Positions 47,129-56,460 of a stretch of 62,250 nucleotides of DNA are shown here, in pieces. The stretch's first letter is position 1; every line of letters begins with the position of its first letter. Under the pieces are notes generated by a model. The model was not told where the DNA came from. It worked only from the letters and a program-made list of their open reading frames with translations, and ran no database searches. The stretch covers positions 1-62,250 of the forward strand of contig CAMZAE010000009.1 in the NCBI GenBank assembly GCA_947304115.1, read 5' to 3'. Source of the stretch: an uncultured Prevotellaceae bacterium. GTDB lineage: Bacteria; Bacteroidota; Bacteroidia; Bacteroidales; Bacteroidaceae. The position numbers were made by a program, and so were the translations under genes.

Positions 47129-47870
47129 ATTCTGCACAGACAATTCCTGTGGCAACGGCTACATTAAGGCTCTCGGTCGTCGGTGAGCCTTGTGGATAGT
47201 TAGGAACATAAAGACGACGGTTGACAAGTTCTGCCACTTCCTTGCTGATACCGTTCCCTTCATTGCCCATCACAATAATGCCATTCGGGGAAAGTTCTTC
47301 CCCGTAGATGTCCTTTCCGTCAAGAAACGTGCCATATACAGGCATTTTTGTCTTCCCCAAGACTTCAGACAGCTTGCAATAGCACACTTTAACTCTTGCC
47401 AATGCCCCCATACACGACTGTACGCACTTGGGATTATATACGTCTGCCATCCCGTCGCTACACAGGACATGTCGAATGCCAAACCAATCGGCAATGCGAA
47501 GGATGGTGCCCAGATTGCCAGGATCCTGTATGCCATCTAAGGCCAAAACAAGTTGGTGGTCGGAGTCTTGAGACAGGAAATCAGCAGTATGATGTGGAAT
47601 AGGCATTACAGCCAAAACGCATTGCGGAGTGCGCAAAAGGCTTGCTCTTTCCAATTCTTCCTGACTTACCTCATCCACATCTTTAACATCTGCCAAAAGA
47701 TGTTGGTTCCTGTCCAACCATTCTTTCGTGGCTGCAACATAGACAGGACTGGAGTAGGGAAGCAGTTCGCCGACAAGCTTCGGTCCCTCTGCCACAAATG
47801 CATTATGCTCTATGCGATACTTGCGCAATTCCAACGATTTAATCCATTTAATACGCGCTTTACTTATCAT
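47109..47870 (-). CDS. SpoU/TrmH-type RNA 2'-O-methyltransferase
   Basis: This 253-residue SPOUT methyltransferase has the N-terminal RNA-binding substrate domain (KSLELRKYRIEHNAFVAEGP) and the SpoU domain with the three motifs: LDGIQDPGNLGTILRIADW (~112), IVMGNEGNGISKEV (~196) and VPNYPQGSPTTESLNVAVAT (~219), which make the trefoil knot binding S-adenosylmethionine. The target nucleotide (rRNA or tRNA) is not evident. It is divergent from tamL, a neighbour pair that I recall from other Bacteroidetes, and has its own -7 box at 47917-47924. Confidence 0.92.
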   Translation of the reverse strand: MISKARIKWIKSLELRKYRIEHNAFVAEGPKLVGELLPYSSPVYVAATKEWLDRNQHLLADVKDVDEVSQEELERASLLRTPQCVLAVMPIPHHTADFLSQDSDHQLVLALDGIQDPGNLGTILRIADWFGIRHVLCSDGMADVYNPKCVQSCMGALARVKVCYCKLSEVLGKTKMPVYGTFLDGKDIYGEELSPNGIIVMGNEGNGISKEVAELVNRRLYVPNYPQGSPTTESLNVAVATGIVCAEFTRRLR

Positions 47871-47916
47871 CTTCTGTTAAGAAATAGACATTAGAATTTG
47901 TTTCTTGTTTTGCGTA

Positions 47917-47924
47917 CAAAGGTA
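47917..47924 (-). promoter_or_regulatory. -7 box of the RNA methyltransferase gene
   Basis: TACCTTTG on the minus strand, 46 bp before its ATG. Confidence 0.55.
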
Positions 47925-47987
47925 CAACTTTTAATTCATAGTTATAATATAAATTATAATTCTTAATTTTAATTCTTAAATTCTTTG

Positions 47988-47995
47988 TATCTTTG
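47988..47995 (+). promoter_or_regulatory. -7 box of tamL
   Basis: TATCTTTG ends only 5 nt before the GTG start at 48001, so the transcript is predicted to be leaderless or nearly so. Confidence 0.6.
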
Positions 47996-48000
47996 CCAGC

Positions 48001-50265
48001 GTGAAAGTCTATAAACGCCACATAAAGCTATTCTTTTTGCTGCATTTCCTCATTCTGTTGAGCGGATGCCACACGTCACGTTTCATTCCAGAGGACGGAT
48101 ATCTGCTTACGAAGACAAGCATATCCTGCGAGGACAAGCATGTAAAGACCGACGAATTACAAGCTTGTCTGCCGCAACGCCCAAACAACAAGTGGTTCTC
48201 AATTTTCAAGGTTCCTCTCGGAATCTATAGTCTTTCGGGCAGAGATAGCACAAAGCGAATCAACCGTTTCCTGCAACATCTCGGTGAGGCTCCGGTTATT
48301 TATGACCGTGAACGGACGATGGGGGCTTGTAGAAACATGCAACTCAGCGTCCGCAATATGGGTTATCTTGGCGCAGAGGTCTTTCTGATTGAGAAAACAA
48401 AGAAAAATCGCATAAAGATTGATTACCATGTAGTCCCTCACGAGCGCTACCATGTTTTGAACTTTTCGCTCAATGTCATGGACGATACGCTTCGAAAGAC
48501 GCTTGACAGCCTTGAATATAAGCCGGCAATGCTTCAAGAAGTTAATAAAAAGAACAAACCCTATAGTATCAATGCCCTTGAATCGGAACGCAGCAAACTC
48601 TACAATATGCTTCTTGATAATGGCTACTATAAGTTCAACAAGGAATACATACACTTTCGTGTTGACACGACACTTGGACGTCATTTGGCAGATGTGGAAA
48701 TGATAGTAAAGCAGGCAAGATGGGATACAGAAAGTTCCGACCTCACACATCATCGCTATCATATTGGTGACATTAAATATACATTCCCCACAGAGGGTGC
48801 TTTCTTGCGTCCGACGGTTTTAAGGAACGCTACGGCCATCAACAGCGGAGGACTCTACCGGGAATCCAAGATGCATGAAACGTACACCCGTATGATGCGG
48901 CTAAGCGCTGTTATGGCAACAAGTGTCAGGGTAGAGGAGAGGAAAGATTTGTCTGACACACTTGATGTCAACATCTCGCTCACACCAAATAAGCGCAACT
49001 CTTTTGGTGCAGAGCTTGAGGGCACAAACTCTGCGGGCGACTTTGGTGCTGCCGTTAGTCTTTCCTATCAGAACCGCAACTTATTCCGTGGCTCTGAACT
49101 TTTCAACATAAAACTCCGCGGTGCATTTGAGGCAATCAAAGGCTTGAGTGGCTATGCAGACCAGAATTTCATAGAGTACAGCATCGAGTCTGGCATTACT
49201 TTCCCCGACTTCAAATTTCCTTTCCTTCGTTCTGCTTTCCGACGAGAAGCACAGGCAACAACAGAAATAAATATCAGCTTCGACTCGCAAGACCGGCCAG
49301 AATTCCATCGTCGTGTGTTGACAGGCGCACTGCGTTACCGATGGTCTCGCTTGAAGGGACAGTTGCAGCACCGCTTCGACCTATTAAACCTTGACTATGT
49401 CTTCATGCCATGGATAAGCGATACATTCCGCGACAAATACCTCAGCGATCCGCAGAATCGTAATGCCATCTTAAAGTATAACTACGAAAATCTTTTCATA
49501 ATGAACTGGAGCTATCATTTGTCTTATAGTTCCAGGCCTCTTGGCACTTCAGCATCGAATTACGGAACCAACGCATATACGCTTCGGCTTGGCATAGAGA
49601 CTGCTGGCAATATGCTTTATGCCATTAGCAACGCAACTGGCGCCAAACAGCATGATGACGGGCAATTCCAGTATTTTGGCATCGGCTATGCCCAGTATGC
49701 CAAGTTTGATGTGGCTTTCTGCAAGAGTTTCCTCATTAACAAGAACAATTCGCTGGCACTTCATGCAGCTCTTGGCATCGCATTCCCTTATGGTAATTCT
49801 ACCATTCTGCCCTATGAAAAGCGGTATTTCAGTGGCGGTGCCAACAGCGTACGTGGCTGGAGTGTCCGTGAGCTAGGCCCTGGTAGCTTCCAAGGAACCG
49901 ACGGTCGCATTGATTTCATCAACCAGACAGGCGACATCAAGCTCGACTTGAATGCAGAATACAGAACACATCTGTTTTGGAAGCTCGACGGCGCAGCCTT
50001 TATCGATGCAGGTAATATCTGGACCATCCGCGACTATAAAGACCAGCCAGGCGGCCAGTTCCGATTCGACAAGTTCTGGGAACAGATTGCCGTCTCCTAC
50101 GGACTTGGACTTCGTCTTAACTTCAACTATTTTATCCTAAGGTTCGACGGAGGCATGAAAGCCATACATCCTGCCTATACAGACAGATGGCAGCATTTCC
50201 CAATAATTCATCCGAAGTTCAAACGCGACTTCACCTTCCACTTTGCCGTCGGAATGCCTTTCTAA
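48001..50265 (+). CDS. tamL: TamL-type BamA/TamA family outer membrane lipoprotein
   Basis: This 754-residue Omp85-family protein has a lipoprotein signal (LLHFLILLSGC, Cys 23), which distinguishes Bacteroidetes TamL from TamA. POTRA-like domains (~30-330) precede the C-terminal barrel (~345-754), with GAELEGTNSAGDFGAAVSLS, FSGGANSVRGWSVRELGPGS carrying the conserved V-R-G-W motif, and final strands ending FTFHFAVGMPF. It likely works with TamB in moving envelope components to the outer membrane. The start codon is GTG; no ATG occurs before the lipobox. The stop interlocks with the convergent glycosyltransferase stop. Confidence 0.9.
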   Translation: MKVYKRHIKLFFLLHFLILLSGCHTSRFIPEDGYLLTKTSISCEDKHVKTDELQACLPQRPNNKWFSIFKVPLGIYSLSGRDSTKRINRFLQHLGEAPVIYDRERTMGACRNMQLSVRNMGYLGAEVFLIEKTKKNRIKIDYHVVPHERYHVLNFSLNVMDDTLRKTLDSLEYKPAMLQEVNKKNKPYSINALESERSKLYNMLLDNGYYKFNKEYIHFRVDTTLGRHLADVEMIVKQARWDTESSDLTHHRYHIGDIKYTFPTEGAFLRPTVLRNATAINSGGLYRESKMHETYTRMMRLSAVMATSVRVEERKDLSDTLDVNISLTPNKRNSFGAELEGTNSAGDFGAAVSLSYQNRNLFRGSELFNIKLRGAFEAIKGLSGYADQNFIEYSIESGITFPDFKFPFLRSAFRREAQATTEINISFDSQDRPEFHRRVLTGALRYRWSRLKGQLQHRFDLLNLDYVFMPWISDTFRDKYLSDPQNRNAILKYNYENLFIMNWSYHLSYSSRPLGTSASNYGTNAYTLRLGIETAGNMLYAISNATGAKQHDDGQFQYFGIGYAQYAKFDVAFCKSFLINKNNSLALHAALGIAFPYGNSTILPYEKRYFSGGANSVRGWSVRELGPGSFQGTDGRIDFINQTGDIKLDLNAEYRTHLFWKLDGAAFIDAGNIWTIRDYKDQPGGQFRFDKFWEQIAVSYGLGLRLNFNYFILRFDGGMKAIHPAYTDRWQHFPIIHPKFKRDFTFHFAVGMPF

Positions 50266-51143
50266 GTTAGCTGCGCATAGTAGCCTAACTTGTAGAACTG
50301 CAACAGCTTGACACACGGCTTTTCCCCCAACAAGTTACGCTCTATCATGTTACGAGTAATGCGGAAAGCGACAGAAACAAATGAAATAAAATGTAGTTTG
50401 CTCAAACGAGAGTAAACAGTCAGGAGTGAAGAATAGCCTCTCATCTCCTCTTTCATTTGAAAAAGAGTTTGCATAGACTCTTTTGTCTTTTCCAAAAAAG
50501 CAACATTTTCTTCTATGTCGGTGTTCAGTAAAGGATTGTCTATGTGCCGCACCTTAACTCCGCCGCATTCAAACGTTTTCCCCATCAATGTGTCTTCGTA
50601 GCCATAAGTGCGTATCTTTTCATTGAAAGGATACTGAAGGGCAACTTTTCGTGGCATCATAAAATTAAAAGACCTGATGCATAAGTAGGGATGAAGGTTG
50701 CGTTGCTCTGCCGTAAAATGCGGTTCACAAGACTTCTCGTACAGATAGCGTAAAGAAACACGGGGAGAGGGAAGAACATCAGGATGCAGAATCCCGCCGC
50801 AAAGAACGGCATCCGTAGGACATTCTGCCACATAACGATGAATGAAATCCTCGCTTGTTACTTCTGCATCGCTGTCAACAAAGAGGAGATAGTCTCCAGA
50901 GGATTCACGTACCAACTTGTTCCGGGTGGCCGCTCGTCCTTTGTTCACTTCTGACATTAGGGCACGACAACAAGGCAGACTTCCGACCTTTTCGTTATCC
51001 TGCCTTGCTTTTGTATCGATTGATGCATCGTCGGCAACAAGAATCTCAAAATCATATCCTTCCTGATTGCACTGACGATGCAAAGCTGTCGCCAACTTCA
51101 GACACGACTGATTATAGGCAGGAATTAGGATTGATAATTTCAT
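50262..51143 (-). CDS. family 2 glycosyltransferase
   Basis: This 293-residue GT-A fold transferase begins MKLSILIPAYNQ, with the nucleotide-sugar-binding region ILVADDASID (~34), SEVNKGRAATRNKLVRESSG (~63), the DxD motif FVDSDAEV (~92) and the acceptor region GYEDTLMGKTFECGG (~186). There are no membrane helices, and the likely product is a polysaccharide or lipid-linked glycan. Donor and acceptor cannot be told. It stands apart from any glycan cluster here; ribH lies 6 bp upstream on the same strand. Confidence 0.9.
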   Translation of the reverse strand: MKLSILIPAYNQSCLKLATALHRQCNQEGYDFEILVADDASIDTKARQDNEKVGSLPCCRALMSEVNKGRAATRNKLVRESSGDYLLFVDSDAEVTSEDFIHRYVAECPTDAVLCGGILHPDVLPSPRVSLRYLYEKSCEPHFTAEQRNLHPYLCIRSFNFMMPRKVALQYPFNEKIRTYGYEDTLMGKTFECGGVKVRHIDNPLLNTDIEENVAFLEKTKESMQTLFQMKEEMRGYSSLLTVYSRLSKLHFISFVSVAFRITRNMIERNLLGEKPCVKLLQFYKLGYYAQLT

Positions 51144-51149
51144 GTATGG

Positions 51150-51632
51150 CTATTCCCAGCCTTTTACCATTTTGATAGCTGTGATTGCACACTCGTCGCC
51201 TTTGTTGCCCAACATCCCACCGCTGCGTTCTTGTGCCTGTTCCAAAGTATTGCAGGTAAGCAAGCCGTAGATAACAGGTATCTTACCTTCGCGGTTTAAG
51301 TCGGCAAGACCTTGGGTTGTGCCTTGACAGATATATTCAAAGTGGGGCGTGTCGCCACGAATCACACAGCCAATGGCTATTACGGCATCTACCAAACCGG
51401 AATTGACAAGGCGCGATGCGCCGTAAACCAGCTCAAAACTGCCTGGGACGAATTTCACTTTAATGTCCTCTTCGCGAATGCCGTGCTTGATAAGAGTCTT
51501 ACAAGCACCATCAAAAAGGGCACTCGTAATCTTGTCGTTCCATTCGCTGACAACGATACCCACTCTCATGCCCGTTGCATCAGGCACGGAATGGATGTCG
51601 TAATCAGAAAGGTTATGAAGAAAAGTCGCCAT
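51150..51632 (-). CDS. ribH: 6,7-dimethyl-8-ribityllumazine synthase
   Basis: This 160-residue enzyme makes the riboflavin precursor lumazine from 5-amino-6-ribitylaminouracil and dihydroxybutanone phosphate. It shows [10 protein letters not shown] (~25), [18 protein letters not shown] (~61), [20 protein letters not shown] (~84, with the catalytic His of the family in this stretch) and [20 protein letters not shown] (~114). Its ATG overlaps the stop of the TPR gene by one base. Confidence 0.96.
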   Translation of the reverse strand: MATFLHNLSDYDIHSVPDATGMRVGIVVSEWNDKITSALFDGACKTLIKHGIREEDIKVKFVPGSFELVYGASRLVNSGLVDAVIAIGCVIRGDTPHFEYICQGTTQGLADLNREGKIPVIYGLLTCNTLEQAQERSGGMLGNKGDECAITAIKMVKGWE

Positions 51633-52303
51633 TACTGAGCTGTCTCAATGTACTTATCTATCTCGTAATAGATATTGCTTTGCTGATATTTGCTCTTAAT
51701 CTGATTGAAGCAGTCTAAGGCCTTATCGTTCTGTCCCAAAGCCATATATAACTGACCGGCTTGGAGCAGGCATGTGGGGCTGATGGAATTGTTGTCGGCT
51801 TCTTTGGCTGCTTTCAAGAGCAATTCGGCAGCTTTCTCGTTCTCACCGAGTTCTGCATAGCAGTTACCTTCAAGGGCAATTGCAGCGGGGCTAATCATAG
51901 CGTCGCCACAACCATCGAACTTGTCCAACATATCAATGGCTTCCTGATACTTTTCTGTGGCAGCATAGCACTTGGCAGCGTAAAGACATGCAATGTTGCC
52001 GGCTTTTGTGCAGCCAAATTCGTCAATGACAGAAAGGAAACCCATGTTGATGCCGTCGCCATTGAGTGCTTTCTCATAGTTGCCATCCATAAAGGCCTGT
52101 TGAGCATAGAAAATGCTTTCGTTGGCACGATTGTTGCGCGGAGTGATGTAGAACTGGTGTACAAGCAGTGCTATGATAATGATAGCAATCAGTCCACCGC
52201 CGCCATAGAGGATGGCATTTTTGTTTTTCTCGTAAAATGTTCTTGAGGCAGCGAGTGTTTCATCGAACTCGTTCACCTGCTTTTTGTTGTTGTTCTTAGA
52301 CAT
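51632..52303 (-). CDS. membrane-anchored TPR protein
   Basis: This 223-residue protein has a ~30-residue cytoplasmic start, one membrane helix ([20 protein letters not shown], ~33-52) and a TPR-like helical domain outside (~70-220: [74 protein letters not shown]). The layout resembles YfgM-like proteins that help at the secretion machinery; the role here is inferred. It heads the minus-strand run with ribH and has a full promoter. Confidence 0.88.
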   Translation of the reverse strand: MSKNNNKKQVNEFDETLAASRTFYEKNKNAILYGGGGLIAIIIIALLVHQFYITPRNNRANESIFYAQQAFMDGNYEKALNGDGINMGFLSVIDEFGCTKAGNIACLYAAKCYAATEKYQEAIDMLDKFDGCGDAMISPAAIALEGNCYAELGENEKAAELLLKAAKEADNNSISPTCLLQAGQLYMALGQNDKALDCFNQIKSKYQQSNIYYEIDKYIETAQ

Positions 52304-52335
52304 TTTATTATTATTATTTAATTTAATTTTGCGTG

Positions 52336-52366
52336 CAAAGATACGACTTATTTTCCAAATAACAAA
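52336..52366 (-). promoter_or_regulatory. promoter of the TPR-ribH run
   Basis: Minus strand: TTTG (52363-52366), 19 nt, TATCTTTG (52336-52343). Confidence 0.72.
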
Positions 52367-52610
52367 TTAACTTATCTAAAAAATCCTTTATCATTCTGTT
52401 TTACGAATTGTTTTGAAGGTTATTTCAGAAAGCAACTATACCTGAGTGCATCTTATAGGCACAGAAACCTCGCGGATTCCTTAGAGCCACAGCATCGCAA
52501 ATGCGGAAGAAACCGAAACATTCATAAATGGGGCTTTTTACTTTCGGCAGAAAGAAAAATGAGACGAAGCACGCGACAAAAGCCATCATGCCACAGCAAG
52601 TTCTTTAATT

Positions 52611-52682
52611 TGCGACGTAAATTGTAGAAATTACGTCGTGAATTGTACAATTTACGTCGTAAAACGTACAAATTACGACGTA
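52611..52682. repeat. 21-bp tandem array, copy C (four units)
   Basis: Cores GCGACG/ACGTCG begin at 52612, 52633, 52654 and 52675, again exactly 21 bp apart and four in number, between the divergent TPR and recF genes. The right border (ACAAATTACGACGTAAAA then AAGAATT) matches that of copy A. Apart from promoters, the rest of 52304-52844 shows no gene. Confidence 0.85.
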
Positions 52683-52828
52683 AAACGAAGAATTGTTTGT
52701 TCCGTACAAACTTTCTCCCGCAAGAGTGCGCTAAATCTTTTCCCATCCTGCTGCACTTTTATTTTTGTTTTGTGTGCAAAATCAGAAAATAATTGTGATT
52801 TATGAATTACGAATTGTGAATTATTTCA

Positions 52829-52836
52829 TACCTTTG
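52829..52836 (+). promoter_or_regulatory. -7 box of recF
   Basis: TACCTTTG ends 8 nt before the recF ATG, predicting a very short or absent leader. Confidence 0.58.
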
Positions 52837-52844
52837 CAAAAGAA

Positions 52845-53945
52845 ATGAAACTGACAGACCTTACTATATTTAATTATAAGAACATTGCGGAGGCAGAACT
52901 GCATTTTTCTCCCAAGCTGAACTGCTTCATTGGAGACAATGGACAGGGCAAGACAAATGTGCTGGATGCCATCCATTTCCTGAGTTTCTGCCGCAGTTAC
53001 AGCAGCAGTATTGATGTGTTGAGCGTCAGGCACGAACAGGAGTTTATGTCGTTACAGGGCTTTTATGAGAACGAGGACGGTACAACCGAGGATATCCATA
53101 TAGGCTTGAAAGTGGGGCAGAAGAAAATTGTTCGAAGAGGCAAGAAGGCCTACCGTCGTATTTCGGAACATATTGGACTCATTCCGCTTGTCATGGTGTC
53201 GCCTGCAGATCAGATTCTTGTTTTGGGCGGCAGCGACGAAAGGCGTCGCTTCATCGACATGGTGATTTGTCAATACGATACCTCATACACAGAGGCTCTG
53301 ATGCGCTATAATAAAGCTTTGCTTCAACGAAACGCCTTGCTCAAAGCGGAAGAAGAGCCTGATAGCGAGGTCATGCTTGTCTTCGAGGAACAAATGGCTA
53401 ATGAAGGCGAGTATATTTACAGGAAACGCAGCGAATATATCTCCGAACTCATTCCCGTATTCCAACAATTCTACAATCAGATTTCCCAGAACAAAGAACA
53501 GGTGGAACTGCGCTACATCTCCCACCTCCAAAGAGGCCCTTTGTTAGAACAACTAATGGCAAGTCGTTTCAAAGAAAGGGCAGTAGGCTATTCCCTGCAT
53601 GGCGTTCACAAGGACGACCTCGACATGTTGCAAGGCGGTTATCCTGTGCGCAAGGAAGGCTCTCAAGGCCAGAGCAAGACTTTCCTCATAGCCTTAAAAC
53701 TGGCGCAATTTGACTTCCTAAGCCGTACAGGAACACGTACCACACCACTGCTTTTGCTTGACGACATTTTTGACAAGCTTGATGCAGACAGGGTGGAGCA
53801 AATCGTGAAACTGGTCGGAGGAAGTCAACGCTTTGGGCAGATATTCATTACGGATACCAATCGCGATCATTTGGATGCCATTCTTGCCTCGATGAAAAGC
53901 GACAACAAGATATTTTATGTTGACAGGGGGGAGGTGAAGGCATGA
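52845..53945 (+). CDS. recF: DNA replication and repair protein RecF
   Basis: This 366-residue SMC-like ATPase loads RecA at gaps with RecO and RecR. Walker A GDNGQGKTNVLDAIHFLS (~31), the signature SQGQSKTFLIALKLAQ (~270), Walker B PLLLLDDIFDKLD (~298) and the D-loop region are in place. It is followed by a DUF721/DciA-like gene with a 4-bp overlap, a common pairing; recR lies further along the window. Confidence 0.95.
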   Translation: MKLTDLTIFNYKNIAEAELHFSPKLNCFIGDNGQGKTNVLDAIHFLSFCRSYSSSIDVLSVRHEQEFMSLQGFYENEDGTTEDIHIGLKVGQKKIVRRGKKAYRRISEHIGLIPLVMVSPADQILVLGGSDERRRFIDMVICQYDTSYTEALMRYNKALLQRNALLKAEEEPDSEVMLVFEEQMANEGEYIYRKRSEYISELIPVFQQFYNQISQNKEQVELRYISHLQRGPLLEQLMASRFKERAVGYSLHGVHKDDLDMLQGGYPVRKEGSQGQSKTFLIALKLAQFDFLSRTGTRTTPLLLLDDIFDKLDADRVEQIVKLVGGSQRFGQIFITDTNRDHLDAILASMKSDNKIFYVDRGEVKA

Positions 53946-54232
53946 TACACATGAAGTCGCGACCTTTGCAAGATGTTTTGTTGGCATACCTTCGTCAAGA
54001 GGGCCTCGAAACGCCTCTGTTGGAATACCGCATCACTCAAGCATGGCCTGAAGTAATGGGCGAAACGATTAGTCGCTACACTAAGCAGGCTTTTGTGCGG
54101 GAAAGCAAGCTGCAGGTGCAAATCACAAGTGCTCCACTCCGCCAAAACCTTATGATGGAGCACAAACGCATTGCCAAGAAGCTTAATGACTATGTCGGTT
54201 CCCCTGTCATCAGCGATGTTTGCTTCTTCTAA
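53942..54232 (+). CDS. DUF721 (DciA-like) protein
   Basis: This 96-residue protein has the DUF721 signature: PLQDVLLAYLRQEGLETPLL, ITQAWPEVMGETISRYTK and LQVQITSAPLRQNLMMEHKR. DciA of this family helps load the replicative helicase in bacteria lacking DnaC. The ATG overlaps recF (ATGA), and pairing with recF fits a replication role. Starts at 53942 or at the Met three codons later (53951) are both possible. Confidence 0.88.
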   Translation: MIHMKSRPLQDVLLAYLRQEGLETPLLEYRITQAWPEVMGETISRYTKQAFVRESKLQVQITSAPLRQNLMMEHKRIAKKLNDYVGSPVISDVCFF

Positions 54233-54233
54233 T

Positions 54234-54264
54234 TTTGCATTTTGAATTATTTGTCGTACCTTTG
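54234..54264 (+). promoter_or_regulatory. promoter of the his operon
   Basis: TTTG (54234-54237), 19 nt, TACCTTTG (54257-54264), immediately after the DciA-like gene. No his leader-peptide attenuator was seen. Confidence 0.75.
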
Positions 54265-54309
54265 CGCCCGAAAAAGTAAATGGTACATGCTTAAATGTTA
54301 AATAATAAG

Positions 54310-55161
54310 ATGTTAAGAATAGCAGTACAGTCGAAAGGACGTCTTTTTGAAGATACAATGGCTTTGCTTGCCGAGGCAGGCATCAAGGTGAGTAGCAGCA
54401 AACGGACCTTGCTCGTACAGAGCAGCAACTTTCCCGTCGAAATACTTTATCTTCGAGATGATGATATCCCTCAAAGCGTGGCAAGCGGTGTTGCCGACCT
54501 TGGAATTGTAGGCCAGAACGAGTTTGAAGAACGGGCAGAAGATGCAGAGGTGGTTCGTCCCCTGGGCTTCAGCAAGTGTCGTCTCTCCCTGGCAGTTCCA
54601 AAGGGTTGTGGCTATTATGGCCTGAAATGGTTCGAAGGCAAGAAGATTGCCACGAGTTATCCCAATATCCTTCGTCGCTATATGCAGAACAATCATATTG
54701 CTGCAGACATTCATATCATTACGGGCAGTGTGGAAATAAGCCCTGGCATAGGTCTTGCCGATGCCATCTTTGACATTGTCAGCAGTGGCTCGACACTTGT
54801 CAGCAATAACCTGTTGGAGGTGGAGACCGTGATGCAAAGCGAAGCCATTCTCATTGCCAACAAGAATCTTGATGATGAAAAGAAGGCCGTGCTTGATGAA
54901 TTGCTCTTTCGCATAGAAGCCGTCAAGAACGCTGAAGACAAGAAATATGTGTTGATGAATGTCCCGACAGAACGCTTGAAGGATATTGTTGAGGTTCTGC
55001 CTGGTGTTAAAAGCCCGACGGTCATGCCTCTTGCCACAGATGGCTGGAGTAGCGTGCACACTGTTATCGAAGAGAAACGCTTTTGGGAGATTATTCGGGA
55101 GCTGAAAGGTCTTGGCGCAGAAGGCATCCTTGTCGTGCCCATCGAGAAAATGATTCCATAG
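54310..55161 (+). CDS. hisG: ATP phosphoribosyltransferase (long form)
   Basis: This 283-residue enzyme performs the first step of histidine synthesis, joining ATP and PRPP. MLRIAVQSKGRLFEDTMALL is the family start; RDDDIPQSVASGVADLGIVG (~55), DIVSSGSTLVSNNLLEVE with the PRPP loop (~158) and a C-terminal ACT-like histidine-feedback domain (~200-283, VMPLATDGWSSVHTVIEE) mark the long, self-sufficient form. An in-frame ATG five codons earlier (54295) is also possible. Confidence 0.94.
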   Translation: MLRIAVQSKGRLFEDTMALLAEAGIKVSSSKRTLLVQSSNFPVEILYLRDDDIPQSVASGVADLGIVGQNEFEERAEDAEVVRPLGFSKCRLSLAVPKGCGYYGLKWFEGKKIATSYPNILRRYMQNNHIAADIHIITGSVEISPGIGLADAIFDIVSSGSTLVSNNLLEVETVMQSEAILIANKNLDDEKKAVLDELLFRIEAVKNAEDKKYVLMNVPTERLKDIVEVLPGVKSPTVMPLATDGWSSVHTVIEEKRFWEIIRELKGLGAEGILVVPIEKMIP

Positions 55162-55163
55162 AC

Positions 55164-56450
55164 ATGAACATCTATAAATATCCTACTTCAGAGGAACTTG
55201 ATGCTTTGTTGAAGCGGCCTGCCCGTGATGCGTCGGAACTGAACGCCACCGTCGCTGCTGTCCTTCAGGACGTGAGGCAGCGGGGAGATGCAGCCGTCCA
55301 CGAGTATGAAGAACGCTTCGACAAGGTATGTCTCACTGAACTTGCAGTTACAGAGGATGAGATTCTGGCAGCAGAAACTTTTGTCAGCGAAGATTTGAAG
55401 GGGGCTATCCGCCTGGCTCACCAGAACATCAAACGCTTCCACGAGGCGCAGCGTTTCGAGGGCGAGCACATTCAAGTGACCAAAGGTGTGGAATGTTGGC
55501 AGAAGTCTGTTGCAATAGAGAAAGTAGGTCTTTATATACCAGGCGGTACTGCACCTCTCTTCAGCACCGTACTTATGCTTGCTACACCTGCGAAGATAGC
55601 AGGATGCAAAGAGATTGTGCTCTGCACGCCGCCTTCAAAAGACGGGAGCGTCAATCCCGCCATCCTTGTTGCTGCGAAAGTTGCAGGTGTGAGCCGCATT
55701 TACAAGATAGGAGGCGTTCAGGCTATTGGCGCAATGGCTTATGGCACAGAGAGTGTGCCAAAGGTATATAAGATATTTGGTCCGGGCAACCAGTTCGTGA
55801 TGTGTGCCAAGCAGCAAGTCAGCCTGCACGATGTCGCCATCGACATGCCAGCAGGCCCAAGCGAAGTGGAAGTGCTTGCTGACGAAACAAGCAATGTCTC
55901 CTTCGTTGCTGCAGACCTTCTCAGTCAGGCGGAACACGGCATTGACAGCCAGGTGCTACTTGTTTGCAAGAACGTCGAGACAGCCAAGCAAGTGGAGGCG
56001 GAAGTGGAGCGTCAGCTTGCTCTTTTGCCAAGAAAGGACATCGCAGTCCAAGCTCTTGAACACAGCAAGGCCATCGTAGTGCATGACGACGACGAAATGA
56101 TGGAAGTCACGAATCGTTATGCCCCGGAGCACCTCATCATAGAGACCGCCAATTATATGGAGCTTGAGCAAAAGGTGATTAATGCAGGAAGCGTATTCTT
56201 GGGTTCGTTGACACCAGAAAGTGCAGGTGATTATGCAAGCGGAACTAACCACACCCTGCCCACTAACGGCTATGCTGTGGCTTATAGCGGCGTGAATCTC
56301 GACAGCTTCTGCCGCAAGATAACCTTCCAACATATCCAACCCGAAGGCATTAAGGCAATAGGTCGAGCCGTAGAGCTGATGGCCGAAGCCGAAGGACTTG
56401 ATGCTCACAAGAATGCAATGACTTTGAGGAAGTTGACAATTGAAAGTTGA
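55164..56450 (+). CDS. hisD: histidinol dehydrogenase
   Basis: This 428-residue zinc enzyme oxidises histidinol to histidine. VGLYIPGGTAPLFSTVLMLA (~114), the KIFGPGNQFVMCAKQQVS region (~198), DMPAGPSEVEVLAD (~229), AEHGIDSQVLL and TNHTLPTNG are typical, with zinc and catalytic His/Glu residues in the last third. Start chosen at 55164 (MNIYKYPTSEEL), 3 bp behind hisG; in-frame codons further upstream lie inside hisG. The last residues (LRKLTIES) are encoded by the TTGAAAGTTGAAA filler sequence, which may have replaced the original end. Confidence 0.94.
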   Translation: MNIYKYPTSEELDALLKRPARDASELNATVAAVLQDVRQRGDAAVHEYEERFDKVCLTELAVTEDEILAAETFVSEDLKGAIRLAHQNIKRFHEAQRFEGEHIQVTKGVECWQKSVAIEKVGLYIPGGTAPLFSTVLMLATPAKIAGCKEIVLCTPPSKDGSVNPAILVAAKVAGVSRIYKIGGVQAIGAMAYGTESVPKVYKIFGPGNQFVMCAKQQVSLHDVAIDMPAGPSEVEVLADETSNVSFVAADLLSQAEHGIDSQVLLVCKNVETAKQVEAEVERQLALLPRKDIAVQALEHSKAIVVHDDDEMMEVTNRYAPEHLIIETANYMELEQKVINAGSVFLGSLTPESAGDYASGTNHTLPTNGYAVAYSGVNLDSFCRKITFQHIQPEGIKAIGRAVELMAEAEGLDAHKNAMTLRKLTIES

Positions 56451-56460
56451 AAATTGAAAC

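Noticed and set aside
54234..54310. Histidine operon attenuator
   Set aside because: The leader is about 40 nt, with no His-codon-rich frame or alternative hairpins.
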